A stretch of DNA of 14,543 nt from JBEIUO01 sp964549785 (GCA_964549785.1 CAZJXA010000070.1:1-14543); one strand, 5' to 3'. Counted from the first letter of the stretch, positions 1 through 7,403 are shown. Translations and numbers: made by a program. Notes: a model not told the origin generated them from the sequence alone.

Positions 1-143
1 CCACCCTCCCGCAGCGCGGCGGCGGTCCCGCCGGTCGAAATAATCTCCGCGCCCGCCCCCGCCAGACCCCGCACAAAGGGCAATAGCCCGGCTTTATCGC
101 TGACCGAGACCAGAGCGCGGCGGATGGGAACAAGAAAAGTCAC
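1..143 (-). CDS. purH: PurH, bifunctional AICAR formyltransferase / IMP cyclohydrolase, N-terminal fragment (runs off left edge)
   Basis: The minus strand reads V-T-F-L-V-P-I-R-R-A-L-V-S-V-S-D-K-A-G and then a segment ending in ISTGGTAAALREGG. This is the characteristic start of PurH: an RRALxSVSDKxG strand followed by the STGGTA loop of the IMP cyclohydrolase (MGS-like) domain. PurH carries out the last two steps of purine synthesis, formylating AICAR and closing the ring to IMP in the cytoplasm. Only about 47 codons are present. I chose the GTG at 143-141 because an AGGA stands five bases upstream and the frame further upstream lies inside the preceding gene. The gene starts about 39 bp after the stop of the lipoprotein gene on the same strand, so co-transcription is possible. 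No functional link between the two is known to me. Confidence 0.85.
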   Translation of the reverse strand, partial: MTFLVPIRRALVSVSDKAGLLPFVRGLAGAGAEIISTGGTAAALREG

Positions 144-181
144 AAGGATCCTGACGAAATCACGGAACGTCTTGCCGCACG

Positions 182-1420
182 CTACTTCCTCCGAACAAAC
201 CGCGCCACCACACCCTTGTCCGAAACCGCGTAGATGGGCGAAGTTTCCACCCCGTCGGTAAAGAGTTGCTCAACGCCGGGAACCTTGGCGGTGGTCAGCA
301 CGGCGCCCCGCTCCGCTCCGATGAGTGTGAGGGTTTCGGTGTCGTCATCCCAAACCAGCAGTTCTCCCCCGCGCGCCGAAATGACAGTTCCCGCGACGCC
401 CTTGCTGCTCCAGACCACCGTGCCGTCGGCGGTCGCGAGCGCTGTCAGGCCTAGATCACGGATTTCGACATAGATGCGGTCGCCGAAAACCGCCGGCTGT
501 GTACGCAGCGGGCCCGGCGTCCGATACCTCCACGCCAGCCCGGCGGATTCATCGAAGGCCCAGAGCGACTGATCGAGGCCCGCGACAAACGCCAGGGTGC
601 CGTTGGAAACCGGGTCTGTGGCGGTTCCTCCAAAGATCCGGTTGCGCCCCGCCAGTTTGCCGTCCGTGCCGAGGGCCAACACTTCGCCGCCTTGGTTGAC
701 AGTCAGCACCGTCGAACCCACCAATACCGGTGCCGCATCGATGGGGTCGTTGGTACCAAAGCCCCACGCCTTCACCCCCACGCCCAGGCGATGCGCCAGC
801 ACCTCGCCGCTGCTGGTGCCATAAATCAACATCGATCCGTCCAAAACGCCCCGCGTGTTGACCACGCGATCAAAGCGTTCGCGGCCCAGCAGGTTGCCGT
901 TGGGTATCGCGAGCACAAACGCCTCGGATTCGCTCGTCAGGATCACGCGGTTGGGGTCGAGCGGATCGCGGTTGAGACTCACAAACCGCGTGAGCGGCCC
1001 AGTCAGATCGGTCGCCCAGCGCCGCTGCCCCGTGGCCGCCTCCAGCACCGTCACCGTGCTGTCGCTCTCCTGGGCGACCACCACATCGTCATACCCCACC
1101 AGCGATACAACCTTGGGGGCACGACCCTGACGCGGGAACGGGAACCCCACCCAATCGAGCCGGAACCCCAACTTCGCCCACGCCTCATGATCGACCGGGA
1201 AGGCTGAGGGGTCGTTCGAGGCCCTGGCGGACCCTAACCCCGACCCTAACCCCGACCCGGACCCGGACGCTGACGCCGTCCCCCGAACCGCCCCGCCTTC
1301 CGGCCCGGTGCCCGACTGCGGCTCCAGCCCGCCGGCAGGAGCCGCGTTGCACCCGCACAGACCCATCGGTGCAACAACCAAAGCGACAATCACGGTGCCG
1401 GCGCGGCGAGCGAACGTCAT
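182..1420 (-). CDS. Lipoprotein with PQQ-like beta-propeller repeats
   Basis: A 412-residue protein. The N-terminus (MTFARR, hydrophobic stretch, L21-C22-G23-C24) is a lipoprotein signal with lipidation expected at C24. A low-complexity linker of G/S/L/A follows (about residues 49-67). The rest (about 80-412) is built of beta-strand repeats of the PQQ/WD-like propeller type, with recurring phrases such as VLEAATGQRRW, EVLALGTDGKL, LWAFDESAGLAWRY and ALATADGTVVWSS. It resembles BamB-type or generic PQQ-repeat proteins, but no BAM genes are adjacent and I would not call it bamB. It is probably anchored in a membrane and exposed to the periplasm. The frame is open to 1540, but the ATG at 1420 is preferred because it begins the signal peptide and has GGAG nine bases upstream. 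It ends in TAG. The linker is encoded by short tandem repeats on the plus strand at 1230-1268. Confidence 0.8.
   Translation of the reverse strand: MTFARRAGTVIVALVVAPMGLCGCNAAPAGGLEPQSGTGPEGGAVRGTASASGSGSGLGSGLGSARASNDPSAFPVDHEAWAKLGFRLDWVGFPFPRQGRAPKVVSLVGYDDVVVAQESDSTVTVLEAATGQRRWATDLTGPLTRFVSLNRDPLDPNRVILTSESEAFVLAIPNGNLLGRERFDRVVNTRGVLDGSMLIYGTSSGEVLAHRLGVGVKAWGFGTNDPIDAAPVLVGSTVLTVNQGGEVLALGTDGKLAGRNRIFGGTATDPVSNGTLAFVAGLDQSLWAFDESAGLAWRYRTPGPLRTQPAVFGDRIYVEIRDLGLTALATADGTVVWSSKGVAGTVISARGGELLVWDDDTETLTLIGAERGAVLTTAKVPGVEQLFTDGVETSPIYAVSDKGVVARFVRRK
1230..1268. repeat. 12-bp and 6-bp tandem repeats encoding the lipoprotein linker
   Basis: Two perfect copies of gaccctaacccc (1230-1241 and 1242-1253) are followed by two copies of gacccg (1254-1265) and a partial third. 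Read on the minus strand they give the G-S-G-S-G-L-G-S-G-L-G-S linker of the lipoprotein, so copy-number change in either unit stays in frame. They look like slippage products inside a tolerant linker. Confidence 0.75.
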
Positions 1421-1564
1421 ATCTGCGGGCTCCAAGGCAAGGTCAAACGAGGGTCTTGAGCGGCATATCTTCACAAAGCCCCATGAGGGGCATGAGCGTA
1501 TCGCTCCAAACCGCGTCGCGGGGAAGAAACCCGCCTTCAAGCACTTGGGTCGCTCGGGCCCGAC

Positions 1565-3034
1565 CTAAAGACGCTTCAGGCCGTCCACCAGAGCATCAAT
1601 GTGCGCCGTCGTGTGGGCCGCCGAAATCTGGCATCGCAGCCGGGCATGGCCCTCCGGAACAACCGGATACCCGAAGCCGATGACGAAGACGCCCATTTCC
1701 AAGAGACGCTTGCTCATCGCGATCGCCTTGGCCGTGTCATGCACAATCACCGGGCAGATGGCGGTGGGAGATTCAGCAACGTCAAACCCCGCCCCGCGGA
1801 TGGCCTTCCGCGCATACGCCACGTTGGAGCGCAGTTTCGCGACCCGCTCCGGCTCGCGCTCGACGATCTCGATGGCCTTGCTGGCGCTGCGAGCAACCGT
1901 TGCCGGGAGCGCGTTCGAAAACAGCGTCGGCCGGCCGCGTTGCACCATCAACTCGACGAACCGCTTGTCCGCGGCCACAAACCCGCCCGCTCCACCCCCC
2001 AGCGCCTTCCCAAGAGTTCCCGTGAAGACGTCCACGCGTCCGTTCTTGCCAATGCCCGGCACGGGCCGCCCGCCCGACTCGCGCCCATCACGGTAAACGG
2101 TCTCGCCCGAACCGCCCTTTGACTCCCGCCCATCCCGGTATTCGACATCCGTCGGTCTGCTGCCAGGATCCCGCCCGTCCCGGTACTCGACATCCGTCGG
2201 TCTGCTGCCAGAATCCCGCCCGTCCCGGTACTCGACATCCGTCGGTCTGCTGCCAGGATCGCGCCCGTCGCGATAGGTGGTCGTCTCCCAATCGCCCGAC
2301 ATATCCCAGTGTTCGTGCGTGCCCCGCCCCAATTTTCCCATGACGCCGTGCCCGTGCGAATCGTCAACCACCAGGATCGCATCCGCAGCGTCGCACAGTT
2401 TCCGCATCGTCGGGAGGTCGGCGACCGATCCTTCCATGCTGAAGACGCCGTCGGTGACAACCCATATCTGGCCGCTGACGTCCTTGTTGGCCGTCGCTTC
2501 GGTCAGCCGCTGTTCAAGCGAGTTCTCGCCACGAAGGCAGTTGTTCTTGTAGAGACTCTTGTGGATGCCCTTCTTGATCGTGGTCGCCAGCCGCACGCTG
2601 TCGATGATGCAGGCGTGATTGAGTTCGTCCGAAATAATCAGGTCGCCCGGTTCGCACGCCGTCGGGAAGACGGCTTCGTTCGCGGTCCACGCCGAGACAA
2701 ACGTGTACGCCGCCTGCGTTCCCATGTAGCGGGCGATGCGCTCCTCGAGTTCCTCATGTGCGGTGAACGTTCCGCAGATAAACCGGACACTGGCCGTGCC
2801 CGCGCCAAAGTCTTTCAGACCCTTGATCCCCGCCTCCACCACCTCCGGGTGGTTGGCCAGGCCCAGGTAGTTGTTCGAGCAGAAGCACAGCGTCTCGCGG
2901 AAGCGCCCGTCGGGCAGGCGCACCTTCACCACCGCGTCCATCGGGCCATCGATCACCTGCAAATGCTTGTATTGCCCGGCATTCCGCAGGGTCGAAATCA
3001 GTTCGTCGGCGCGACGGTCAAAGCGTGTGGGCAT
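1565..3034 (-). CDS. kbl: Glycine C-acetyltransferase (2-amino-3-ketobutyrate CoA ligase) with a tandem-repeat insert
   Basis: A PLP-dependent alpha-oxoamine synthase. Family marks, numbered from the ATG at 3034: CSNNYLGLANHPE (about 52-64), RFICGT (about 84-89), SDELNHACIIDSVRLA (about 135-150), DGVFSMEG (about 195-202), VDDSHGHG with the cofactor-ring Asp and His (about 223-230), TGTLGKALGG with Schiff-base Lys343, and RGRPTLFSNALP (about 366-377). RFICGT, DDSH and the RPxLFSN block favour Kbl over BioF. Kbl cleaves 2-amino-3-ketobutyrate with CoA to glycine and acetyl-CoA in threonine breakdown; no tdh is visible nearby. The 489 residues exceed the usual ~400 because about 85 residues, including five 15-residue repeats, are inserted between the GRGTHEHWD and GRVDVFTGT segments. 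The frame also opens at a TTG at 3052, but the ATG at 3034 has GGAG six bases upstream. It ends in TAG. Catalytic residues are intact, so the enzyme could still be active. Confidence 0.9.
   Translation of the reverse strand: MPTRFDRRADELISTLRNAGQYKHLQVIDGPMDAVVKVRLPDGRFRETLCFCSNNYLGLANHPEVVEAGIKGLKDFGAGTASVRFICGTFTAHEELEERIARYMGTQAAYTFVSAWTANEAVFPTACEPGDLIISDELNHACIIDSVRLATTIKKGIHKSLYKNNCLRGENSLEQRLTEATANKDVSGQIWVVTDGVFSMEGSVADLPTMRKLCDAADAILVVDDSHGHGVMGKLGRGTHEHWDMSGDWETTTYRDGRDPGSRPTDVEYRDGRDSGSRPTDVEYRDGRDPGSRPTDVEYRDGRESKGGSGETVYRDGRESGGRPVPGIGKNGRVDVFTGTLGKALGGGAGGFVAADKRFVELMVQRGRPTLFSNALPATVARSASKAIEIVEREPERVAKLRSNVAYARKAIRGAGFDVAESPTAICPVIVHDTAKAIAMSKRLLEMGVFVIGFGYPVVPEGHARLRCQISAAHTTAHIDALVDGLKRL
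2051..2275 (-). repeat. Five tandem 45-bp units (15 residues each) inside kbl
   Basis: Units begin with YRDGR at kbl residues 254, 269, 284, 299 and 314. The first three (2231-2275, 2186-2230, 2141-2185) read YRDGRDPGSRPTDVE with one D-P to D-S change. At base level, copies 1 and 2 differ at four positions and copies 2 and 3 at two, so this is recent duplication. The last two units keep the YRDGRES core and the exact 15-residue spacing but diverge in the second half. Because the unit is a multiple of three, the gene stays open. Confidence 0.9.
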
Positions 3035-3123
3035 AAGAAACTCCGCACCCAACAGCGACTACCGCTCCGGGTGCCGAGTGTACGACGTCCCCAACCCCCG
3101 ACGTTCTCCGTCACACCCCCACG

Positions 3124-3915
3124 TCACACCACCACGACACGCCCCACGACACGCCCCACGACACGCCGCCGCCGCCCAGCCACCACCAAGAACATTCCGG
3201 CCAACGCGACGCCCCCCGGTGCCGGGATGGTGTACTCGATGGTCAGTCGGGGACGCGTCGTGACGACCGGTTCCTCCCGAGTGGCAAACCGCTTGGCGTT
3301 CTGCGAGCCCGTCTCGTTCGAAGACTTGAGCATCCAACCGAAGTTCTGGTCGGGCCTGTTCAACCAGCGCTGAACGACCGAAACCATCGAATCCGTGGAC
3401 GCCCAGGTGACCGGCCCTTCGCCGCTCACGTTTCGGGTGGCGTTCGCCGCCGGGTTGAAGTCGCCGCCTTCGGTGGCCCACAACACGCCCCCCGGAAAGG
3501 CATAAAACGCGTGAATCCACGTCGCGTCCCCCGGAGTCGAGTCGTCCCCCGACCCTCCGAACGGCCCGCTGTCGCTCGTCCCCTCACCCCAATTGGCGAG
3601 CACCGGATGCAGCCCGACAACAATCCCGCTGCCCCGGGCCTGGTTGCAGGTCACTGTGAGGCTGACGTTCGTGATAATCGAGCCGGCAGGGACCGAGCCG
3701 GCGATGTCGAAGGCGACCAAGGCTCGCCGACGGTTCTCCCCGCCTTGGTTCGTGTTCCCGACAAACATCCCGGATCCCGCCCCGTTGGAAAGGTCGCCCG
3801 TAATGTTCTCGAAAAGCGTGTTGTCCCGCATCGACGTGATCGAGATGACCTCCGCGTCGGCCAACGAACCCGCCGCCACCACAATCACGCTCGCCAACAG
3901 AAACCGCTTGAGCAT
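3124..3915 (-). CDS. Secreted DNRLRE-like protein with PEP-CTERM-type (PAPG...RRRR) sorting tail
   Basis: A 263-residue protein. A signal peptide (MLKRFLLASVIVVAAGSLADA, cleaved near residue 21) precedes a beta-rich domain opening with SITSMRDNTLFEN and running through SNGAGSGMFVGNTNQG, RRALVAFDIAG and IITNVSLTVT. This is the pattern of DNRLRE/CBM96-like domains of secreted proteins. The C-terminus reads IPAPG (230-234), a short hydrophobic segment (235-247) and RRRR (248-251), the tripartite layout of planctomycetal PEP-CTERM signals recognised by an exosortase. Unusually, twelve more residues of V, G and R follow, encoded by 12-bp repeats. The ATG at 3915 is well supported by AGGAGG seven bases upstream. 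It ends in TGA, 89 bp before kbl on the same strand. The target is probably the cell surface. The ligand or role is unknown, and no exosortase gene is in the window. Confidence 0.75.
   Translation of the reverse strand: MLKRFLLASVIVVAAGSLADAEVISITSMRDNTLFENITGDLSNGAGSGMFVGNTNQGGENRRRALVAFDIAGSVPAGSIITNVSLTVTCNQARGSGIVVGLHPVLANWGEGTSDSGPFGGSGDDSTPGDATWIHAFYAFPGGVLWATEGGDFNPAANATRNVSGEGPVTWASTDSMVSVVQRWLNRPDQNFGWMLKSSNETGSQNAKRFATREEPVVTTRPRLTIEYTIPAPGGVALAGMFLVVAGRRRRVVGRVVGRVVVV
3132..3167. repeat. Three perfect 12-bp tandem copies at the 3' end of the sorting-tail gene
   Basis: ccacgacacgcc is present three times without change (3132-3143, 3144-3155, 3156-3167). On the minus strand it encodes repeated G-R-V-V after the RRRR block. 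It lies at the very end of the coding sequence, just before the TGA at 3124-3126. Confidence 0.85.
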
Positions 3916-4104
3916 CACATAACCTCCTTGGACCGCCGAACCACGCGGCCGCCTCGAGACCGATAACCTTCGCCTGAACACATCCGGCGAGTTGGTCTCT
4001 ACAACCTACAACGTTTCGATCGGCGTGCCACCCCTTTGCAAAAAAACTTCGCCCGGCAGAACACCGGACGCCTGTCACCCGAATCCAACTCATAGCCATC
4101 CACC

Positions 4105-5802
4105 GTGCCCCCAATCCCGGGTCTCCAACTCGACGTCTCCCGCCGCATCGAAGCTGCGCTCGGCCCGCTTAACAAGCCGGGCGTGGTGGTCGCCATCGAG
4201 CGGGCCGAGGGCCTGGCGCGGGAATTGGATGCCGGCCAGTCCTATCCGGACGATTTCATCTTCTTCCGTATCACCAATCAGCGGGCCAGCGGCGCCGGAG
4301 CCCGGCAGTCCGACGGCGAAACGGCCTTGGCCGACCTCGCGTGCTTGGTTGAGCGGCTCAGCGAGCGCATCGGGCTGAGGCCCTCCGACCTCAAAGACGC
4401 CCTCCCGGCCGCGGAACTCTGCGAGCGCTGGTCCATCAGCCGCAAGACCCTCGACCGCATGCGCCGCCGCGGGTTGATCGGCCGGCGCGTCGAAGGTGGA
4501 GACGGCGTGGTGCGGATTGTGTTCATGCCCGAGACCGCCGCGTGGTTCGAGAGCGCCCGACAGGGCGAACTCGGGCGGGCATCGCGCTTCACACGCATCC
4601 CCGATGAAACCCAAGCCCGCATCGTGCGGAACGCCGCTCGATACAAAAAGTGGGCGGGCCTCACGCTCAACGCCTCGGCCTTGCTGCTCGCAAAAAAACT
4701 GGGCCGAAGTCACGAGGCCGTGCGCCAGGTGCTGCGGAAGCACGACGCGAAATTCCCCGAGCGGGCCCTCTTCGATGAGGCGCCCCCGGTCAACGCCCAA
4801 AGGCGGGCGGTGATCTTCCGGGCCTGGCGGATGGGCGTCCCCATCGCCGACATGGCCAAGAAATATCGCCGCAGCCTCGCATCCATCCGCCGCGGCATCG
4901 CCATCGAGCGTGCGGAACGCCTGACCCTGCATCGGTCGGATGGCTCGCTCCAAGGTCCGGTCCTGCCGACCTTCGCGCTGCCAGAAGCCGAGGACGTTTT
5001 CTTGGCGGCCCCAGCGGTCCGGATTGGCCTGGGAGGACCCGGCGAGCGATCGTTATCGGCGCTCCTTGCGACCCCGATCAACAAACCCCTGCCACCGGTC
5101 GATGATGAAAAAGCCCGGGTGGTGGCGTATCACTTTCTCCGCTTTCGGGCCCTCGCCCTGATCGGCAGCCTCGACCGCGCCCACCCGCAGGCCCAAACCA
5201 TCGACAAAGCCGAGACCTTCCTCCGCTGGGCCTCCCGCCTCAAGGTCGAACTGATGCGCCCGTATCTCCCGCTGATGATCGAAACCATCGCCGGACGGCT
5301 CGGTCGAGCCCTCTCCGATTCGCCGCTCCCTGCGGTGCGGTCGGTCTTGCGGTTGGGCTTCGCTGCGCTCGCCACCGCCGTCGACATGGCCGACCCGCTG
5401 CGCGCCGGCCGGCTCGCCGGACCGATCGGCCTGGCCCTCGACCGCGCCGTCAGCAAGTGGATCAAGGAGCAGACCCCGCTCGCATTGGGCAACGCCCCGG
5501 GCCGCGCAACGCCCCGACCGCCCGCCGGGACGACGATCTCCGACTGGACACGAACGGTCTCGCCATGGCAGTCCTGGACAGAACTCCCGGAACGCGTGGT
5601 CCGGGCCGTTTCGGCCGATGGTGCCGTCGGCACCAGCGCCGACCTGCTCCACGCCCGGTACGGCCTGGGTGACGAACGCCCGCTCACCGTCGCGGAGTGG
5701 GCCGCCACCAACGGCCGCCAATCGCCCATCCGTGCTTCAATCCTCGATCATCATGTGTACGGCGAGGCTCTGACACGGGCCCGCCGGGCGGCCGCCCCGT
5801 GA
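4105..5802 (+). CDS. Divergent sigma-70-like factor with additional helix-turn-helix segments
   Basis: A 565-residue protein starting at GTG 4105. Visible parts in order: an N-terminal unassigned part (1-95); an HTH of MerR/excisionase style, AAELCERWSISRKTLDRMRRRGL (about 102-124); a second HTH, NASALLLAKKLGRSHEAVRQVLRKH (189-213); a third, PIADMAKKYRRSLASIRRGI (246-265); a helical stretch, RWASRLKVELMRPYLPLMIETIA...AALATAVDMADPLRAG (374-435), that lines up with sigma-70 region 2; and a tail, HARYGLGDERPLTVAEWA...ALTRAR (516-560), that lines up with region 4. The aromatic promoter-melting residues usual in region 2 are not obvious. Planctomycetes are known for many unusual sigma factors. Inference: a transcription initiation or regulatory protein. 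No clear ribosome-binding site precedes the GTG; GTG 4183 is a later option. Its stop overlaps the next gene's start. Confidence 0.65.
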   Translation: MPPIPGLQLDVSRRIEAALGPLNKPGVVVAIERAEGLARELDAGQSYPDDFIFFRITNQRASGAGARQSDGETALADLACLVERLSERIGLRPSDLKDALPAAELCERWSISRKTLDRMRRRGLIGRRVEGGDGVVRIVFMPETAAWFESARQGELGRASRFTRIPDETQARIVRNAARYKKWAGLTLNASALLLAKKLGRSHEAVRQVLRKHDAKFPERALFDEAPPVNAQRRAVIFRAWRMGVPIADMAKKYRRSLASIRRGIAIERAERLTLHRSDGSLQGPVLPTFALPEAEDVFLAAPAVRIGLGGPGERSLSALLATPINKPLPPVDDEKARVVAYHFLRFRALALIGSLDRAHPQAQTIDKAETFLRWASRLKVELMRPYLPLMIETIAGRLGRALSDSPLPAVRSVLRLGFAALATAVDMADPLRAGRLAGPIGLALDRAVSKWIKEQTPLALGNAPGRATPRPPAGTTISDWTRTVSPWQSWTELPERVVRAVSADGAVGTSADLLHARYGLGDERPLTVAEWAATNGRQSPIRASILDHHVYGEALTRARRAAAP

Positions 5803-6695
5803 GCGTCGAATCAGTCTGGATCTTTCATCGCGGCGCCCTGGGCGACAGTGTCCTGTTGTGGCCCCTGATGCGGGCCTTGCGGCGCAAGCGCCGCGCCGTC
5901 ACGCTCGTTTCGGACGCCTCCAAGGGAACCTTGGCGCAGCGGGAGTTGGGCGTGCGGGCCGTTTCCGCCGAGTCCAAACGCTTCTCCGATCTGTGGGTAA
6001 CCGGGGCCGGTCGTGAGGCCGGACGCCTCGCGGCCCTCGCCGGTGTCTCACGCGTGCTTTCGTTCGTCGTCATCCAGGGCAAAGACCGTACCTGGGCCGA
6101 CAACGCGGGGGTGATGTTCCCCGGCGCAGCGCTCGAGGTCTACGACACCCAACTCGACCGCCGGCTGGCCATCGAATTGGCCGACAAAGAGGGTGTGGTC
6201 CACGACCCGCCCACCAGCGTCGCCTCGTCTGATGCCCCGGTCGTCCTGCACATCGGGGCCGGCGCCAGCGCGAAGCGCTGGAACATCAAGGGATGGATCG
6301 CCGTGGTCGAGCATCTTCATAAGGCCCGCCCAGATCTCACCGTCCAGGTCGTCGCGGGCGAAGCCGAGGAAGAACAGTTCAGCCGCGAACAGGTCGCGGC
6401 CTTTGATCAACTGGGTGGGCGCTTCATCGGCGGATTGCCCGAACTCGCCGAGGTGCTCCGAATCGCCCGCCTCGTGGTGGTGGCGGATTCCGGACCCGCC
6501 CACTTGGCGGCCCAACTGGGTGTCTCGACGCTGACGCTCTTCGGGCCCACCCTGCCCGAGCGCTGGGCCCCGATCGGCCCGGAGGTCCGCGTCGTCTCGC
6601 CCGAGGTGCCCAGCGCCATGGACTGGCTCGCCCCCGAGCGGGTGGTGCACGAGTTGGAACGGGCCCTGCGCGATGGAAACGAACTCACAACCTGA
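5799..6695 (+). CDS. Glycosyltransferase family 9 (ADP-heptose:LPS heptosyltransferase-like)
   Basis: A 298-residue protein. Family 9 marks: the N-terminal HRGALGDSVLLWPLMRAL (10-27), the donor-binding strand VVLHIGAGASAKRWNIKGW (148-166), and ADSGPAHLAAQLGVSTLTLFGPTLPERWAPIGP (229-261), corresponding to the DSGxxHLAxALG...LFGPTxPxxWxP block of WaaC/WaaF proteins. Such enzymes transfer a sugar from a nucleotide donor onto lipopolysaccharide or another surface glycan at the inner membrane. The specific donor cannot be read here. The GTG at 5799 overlaps the TGA of the preceding gene (GTGA), suggesting translational coupling. The frame continues upstream to an ATG at 5697, but those residues do not fit the family. 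It ends in TGA. Confidence 0.88.
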   Translation: MSVESVWIFHRGALGDSVLLWPLMRALRRKRRAVTLVSDASKGTLAQRELGVRAVSAESKRFSDLWVTGAGREAGRLAALAGVSRVLSFVVIQGKDRTWADNAGVMFPGAALEVYDTQLDRRLAIELADKEGVVHDPPTSVASSDAPVVLHIGAGASAKRWNIKGWIAVVEHLHKARPDLTVQVVAGEAEEEQFSREQVAAFDQLGGRFIGGLPELAEVLRIARLVVVADSGPAHLAAQLGVSTLTLFGPTLPERWAPIGPEVRVVSPEVPSAMDWLAPERVVHELERALRDGNELTT

Positions 6696-7022
6696 TACGC
6701 GTTTGGTTTCATTCCTGCGTACTGATTCGAATGCTGGGCGTCTTCGCATAAGCCTGATACAACCGACCTTGCCCATCAACGGTGGCTCGAAGCGGCTGCG
6801 GGCGTTCGCTCCGGGGGCCACCGGCGTTTTCCAGACCGTCACGACGAGGGCCGCCCACCGCAGCGCGATTACCCCAACCTATCCAGTAAACTGCCGCGAT
6901 TTGATCAACCTTTCGATTGCGGGTGATTCAGCCTCGCTCCAAAGTCGCCGATGGATTATCGATATGATTATCTGATCGCCGACGTTCGCAAGCGTCTCGG
7001 CGTCAAGCGGAAGTAACCCTTC
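6696..7022. other. Apparently non-coding or decayed stretch between glycosyltransferase and toxin remnant
   Basis: No convincing gene on either strand. A 100-codon plus-strand frame (6673-6975) starts inside the glycosyltransferase gene and resembles no family I know. A 21-codon frame, ATG 6951 to TAA 7014-7016, ends with ADVRKRLGVKRK six bases before the toxin remnant. By position it could be the tail of an antitoxin gene, but the sequence is not recognisable. No clear terminator or promoter was found. Confidence 0.4.
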
Positions 7023-7330
7023 GTGCGCTACAGGGTCATCTTCCCCCGAAGCCCGCGATGAAGCGCTCGACGCGGCCGACTGCATCGCGGAGCACGGCTC
7101 CCCCGAGATTGCGCTCCGGTGGTATGAAGGGTTCGAAGCAGCACTCGGCTCGTTCGAGTCGATGCCCGCAAGGGTACGGTTCCGCGCGCGAGCACGAGGC
7201 GTTTCCGGCATCGAACTCCGCCAACTCGTGCACAAGTCTCATCGCTTGATCTTTACCATCCGCGAGAACCAGGTGCACCCTCCTTCATGTACGGCATGTC
7301 GCCCAGGCGAACCTGGAATCTCCGCCCTGA
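7023..7330 (+). pseudogene. RelE/ParE-family toxin gene disrupted by two frameshifts
   Basis: Read across two frame changes, the product is about 100 residues. It opens with VRYRVIF (GTG 7023, frame 1), continues as ARDEALDAADCIAEHGSPEIALRWYEGFEAALGSFESMPAR and ELRQLVHKSHRLIFTIRENQVH (frame beginning at gcc 7051), and ends LLHVRHVAQANLES to TGA 7328-7330 (third frame from 7280). The order ALRWYEG, a short central loop, RQL...RLIFTI and VHxLHVRH is that of ParE/RelE toxins of type II toxin-antitoxin pairs, which act on gyrase or ribosome-bound mRNA. Dropping one C from the run at 7043-7047 and one C near 7278-7280 restores the frame throughout. Either the gene is decayed or these are base-calling errors in C runs. 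No intact antitoxin was recognised upstream. Confidence 0.7.
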
Positions 7331-7403
7331 CTATCCGCACCGCAACCGCAAAGGCCGCTTCGGGCCACAACCCGCCGCGATTCCATCCCGTCTGCCGCGT
7401 CCG

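Noticed and set aside
1230..1268. Telomere-like ccctaa repeats
   Set aside because: Only two short copies exist, and they encode the glycine/serine linker of a lipoprotein in frame.
1478..1491. GCCCC-ATGA-GGGGC hairpin downstream of kbl as a terminator
   Set aside because: The stem is only five base pairs and the following minus-strand sequence (TTTGTG) is a poor T run.
2051..2275. 45-bp repeats as a CRISPR array
   Set aside because: Units are directly adjacent with no unique spacers, and they are in frame inside kbl.
2309..3373. 354-codon plus-strand frame opposite kbl
   Set aside because: It is a high-GC shadow of kbl and spans the kbl start and the end of the next gene, with no family features.
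4090..4953. 287-codon minus-strand frame opposite the sigma-like gene
   Set aside because: A shadow frame rich in G, R, A and H without recognisable motifs; the opposite strand has HTH patterns.
6673..6975. 100-codon plus-strand frame after the glycosyltransferase
   Set aside because: It starts inside the glycosyltransferase gene, has no ribosome-binding site worth naming, and resembles no family.
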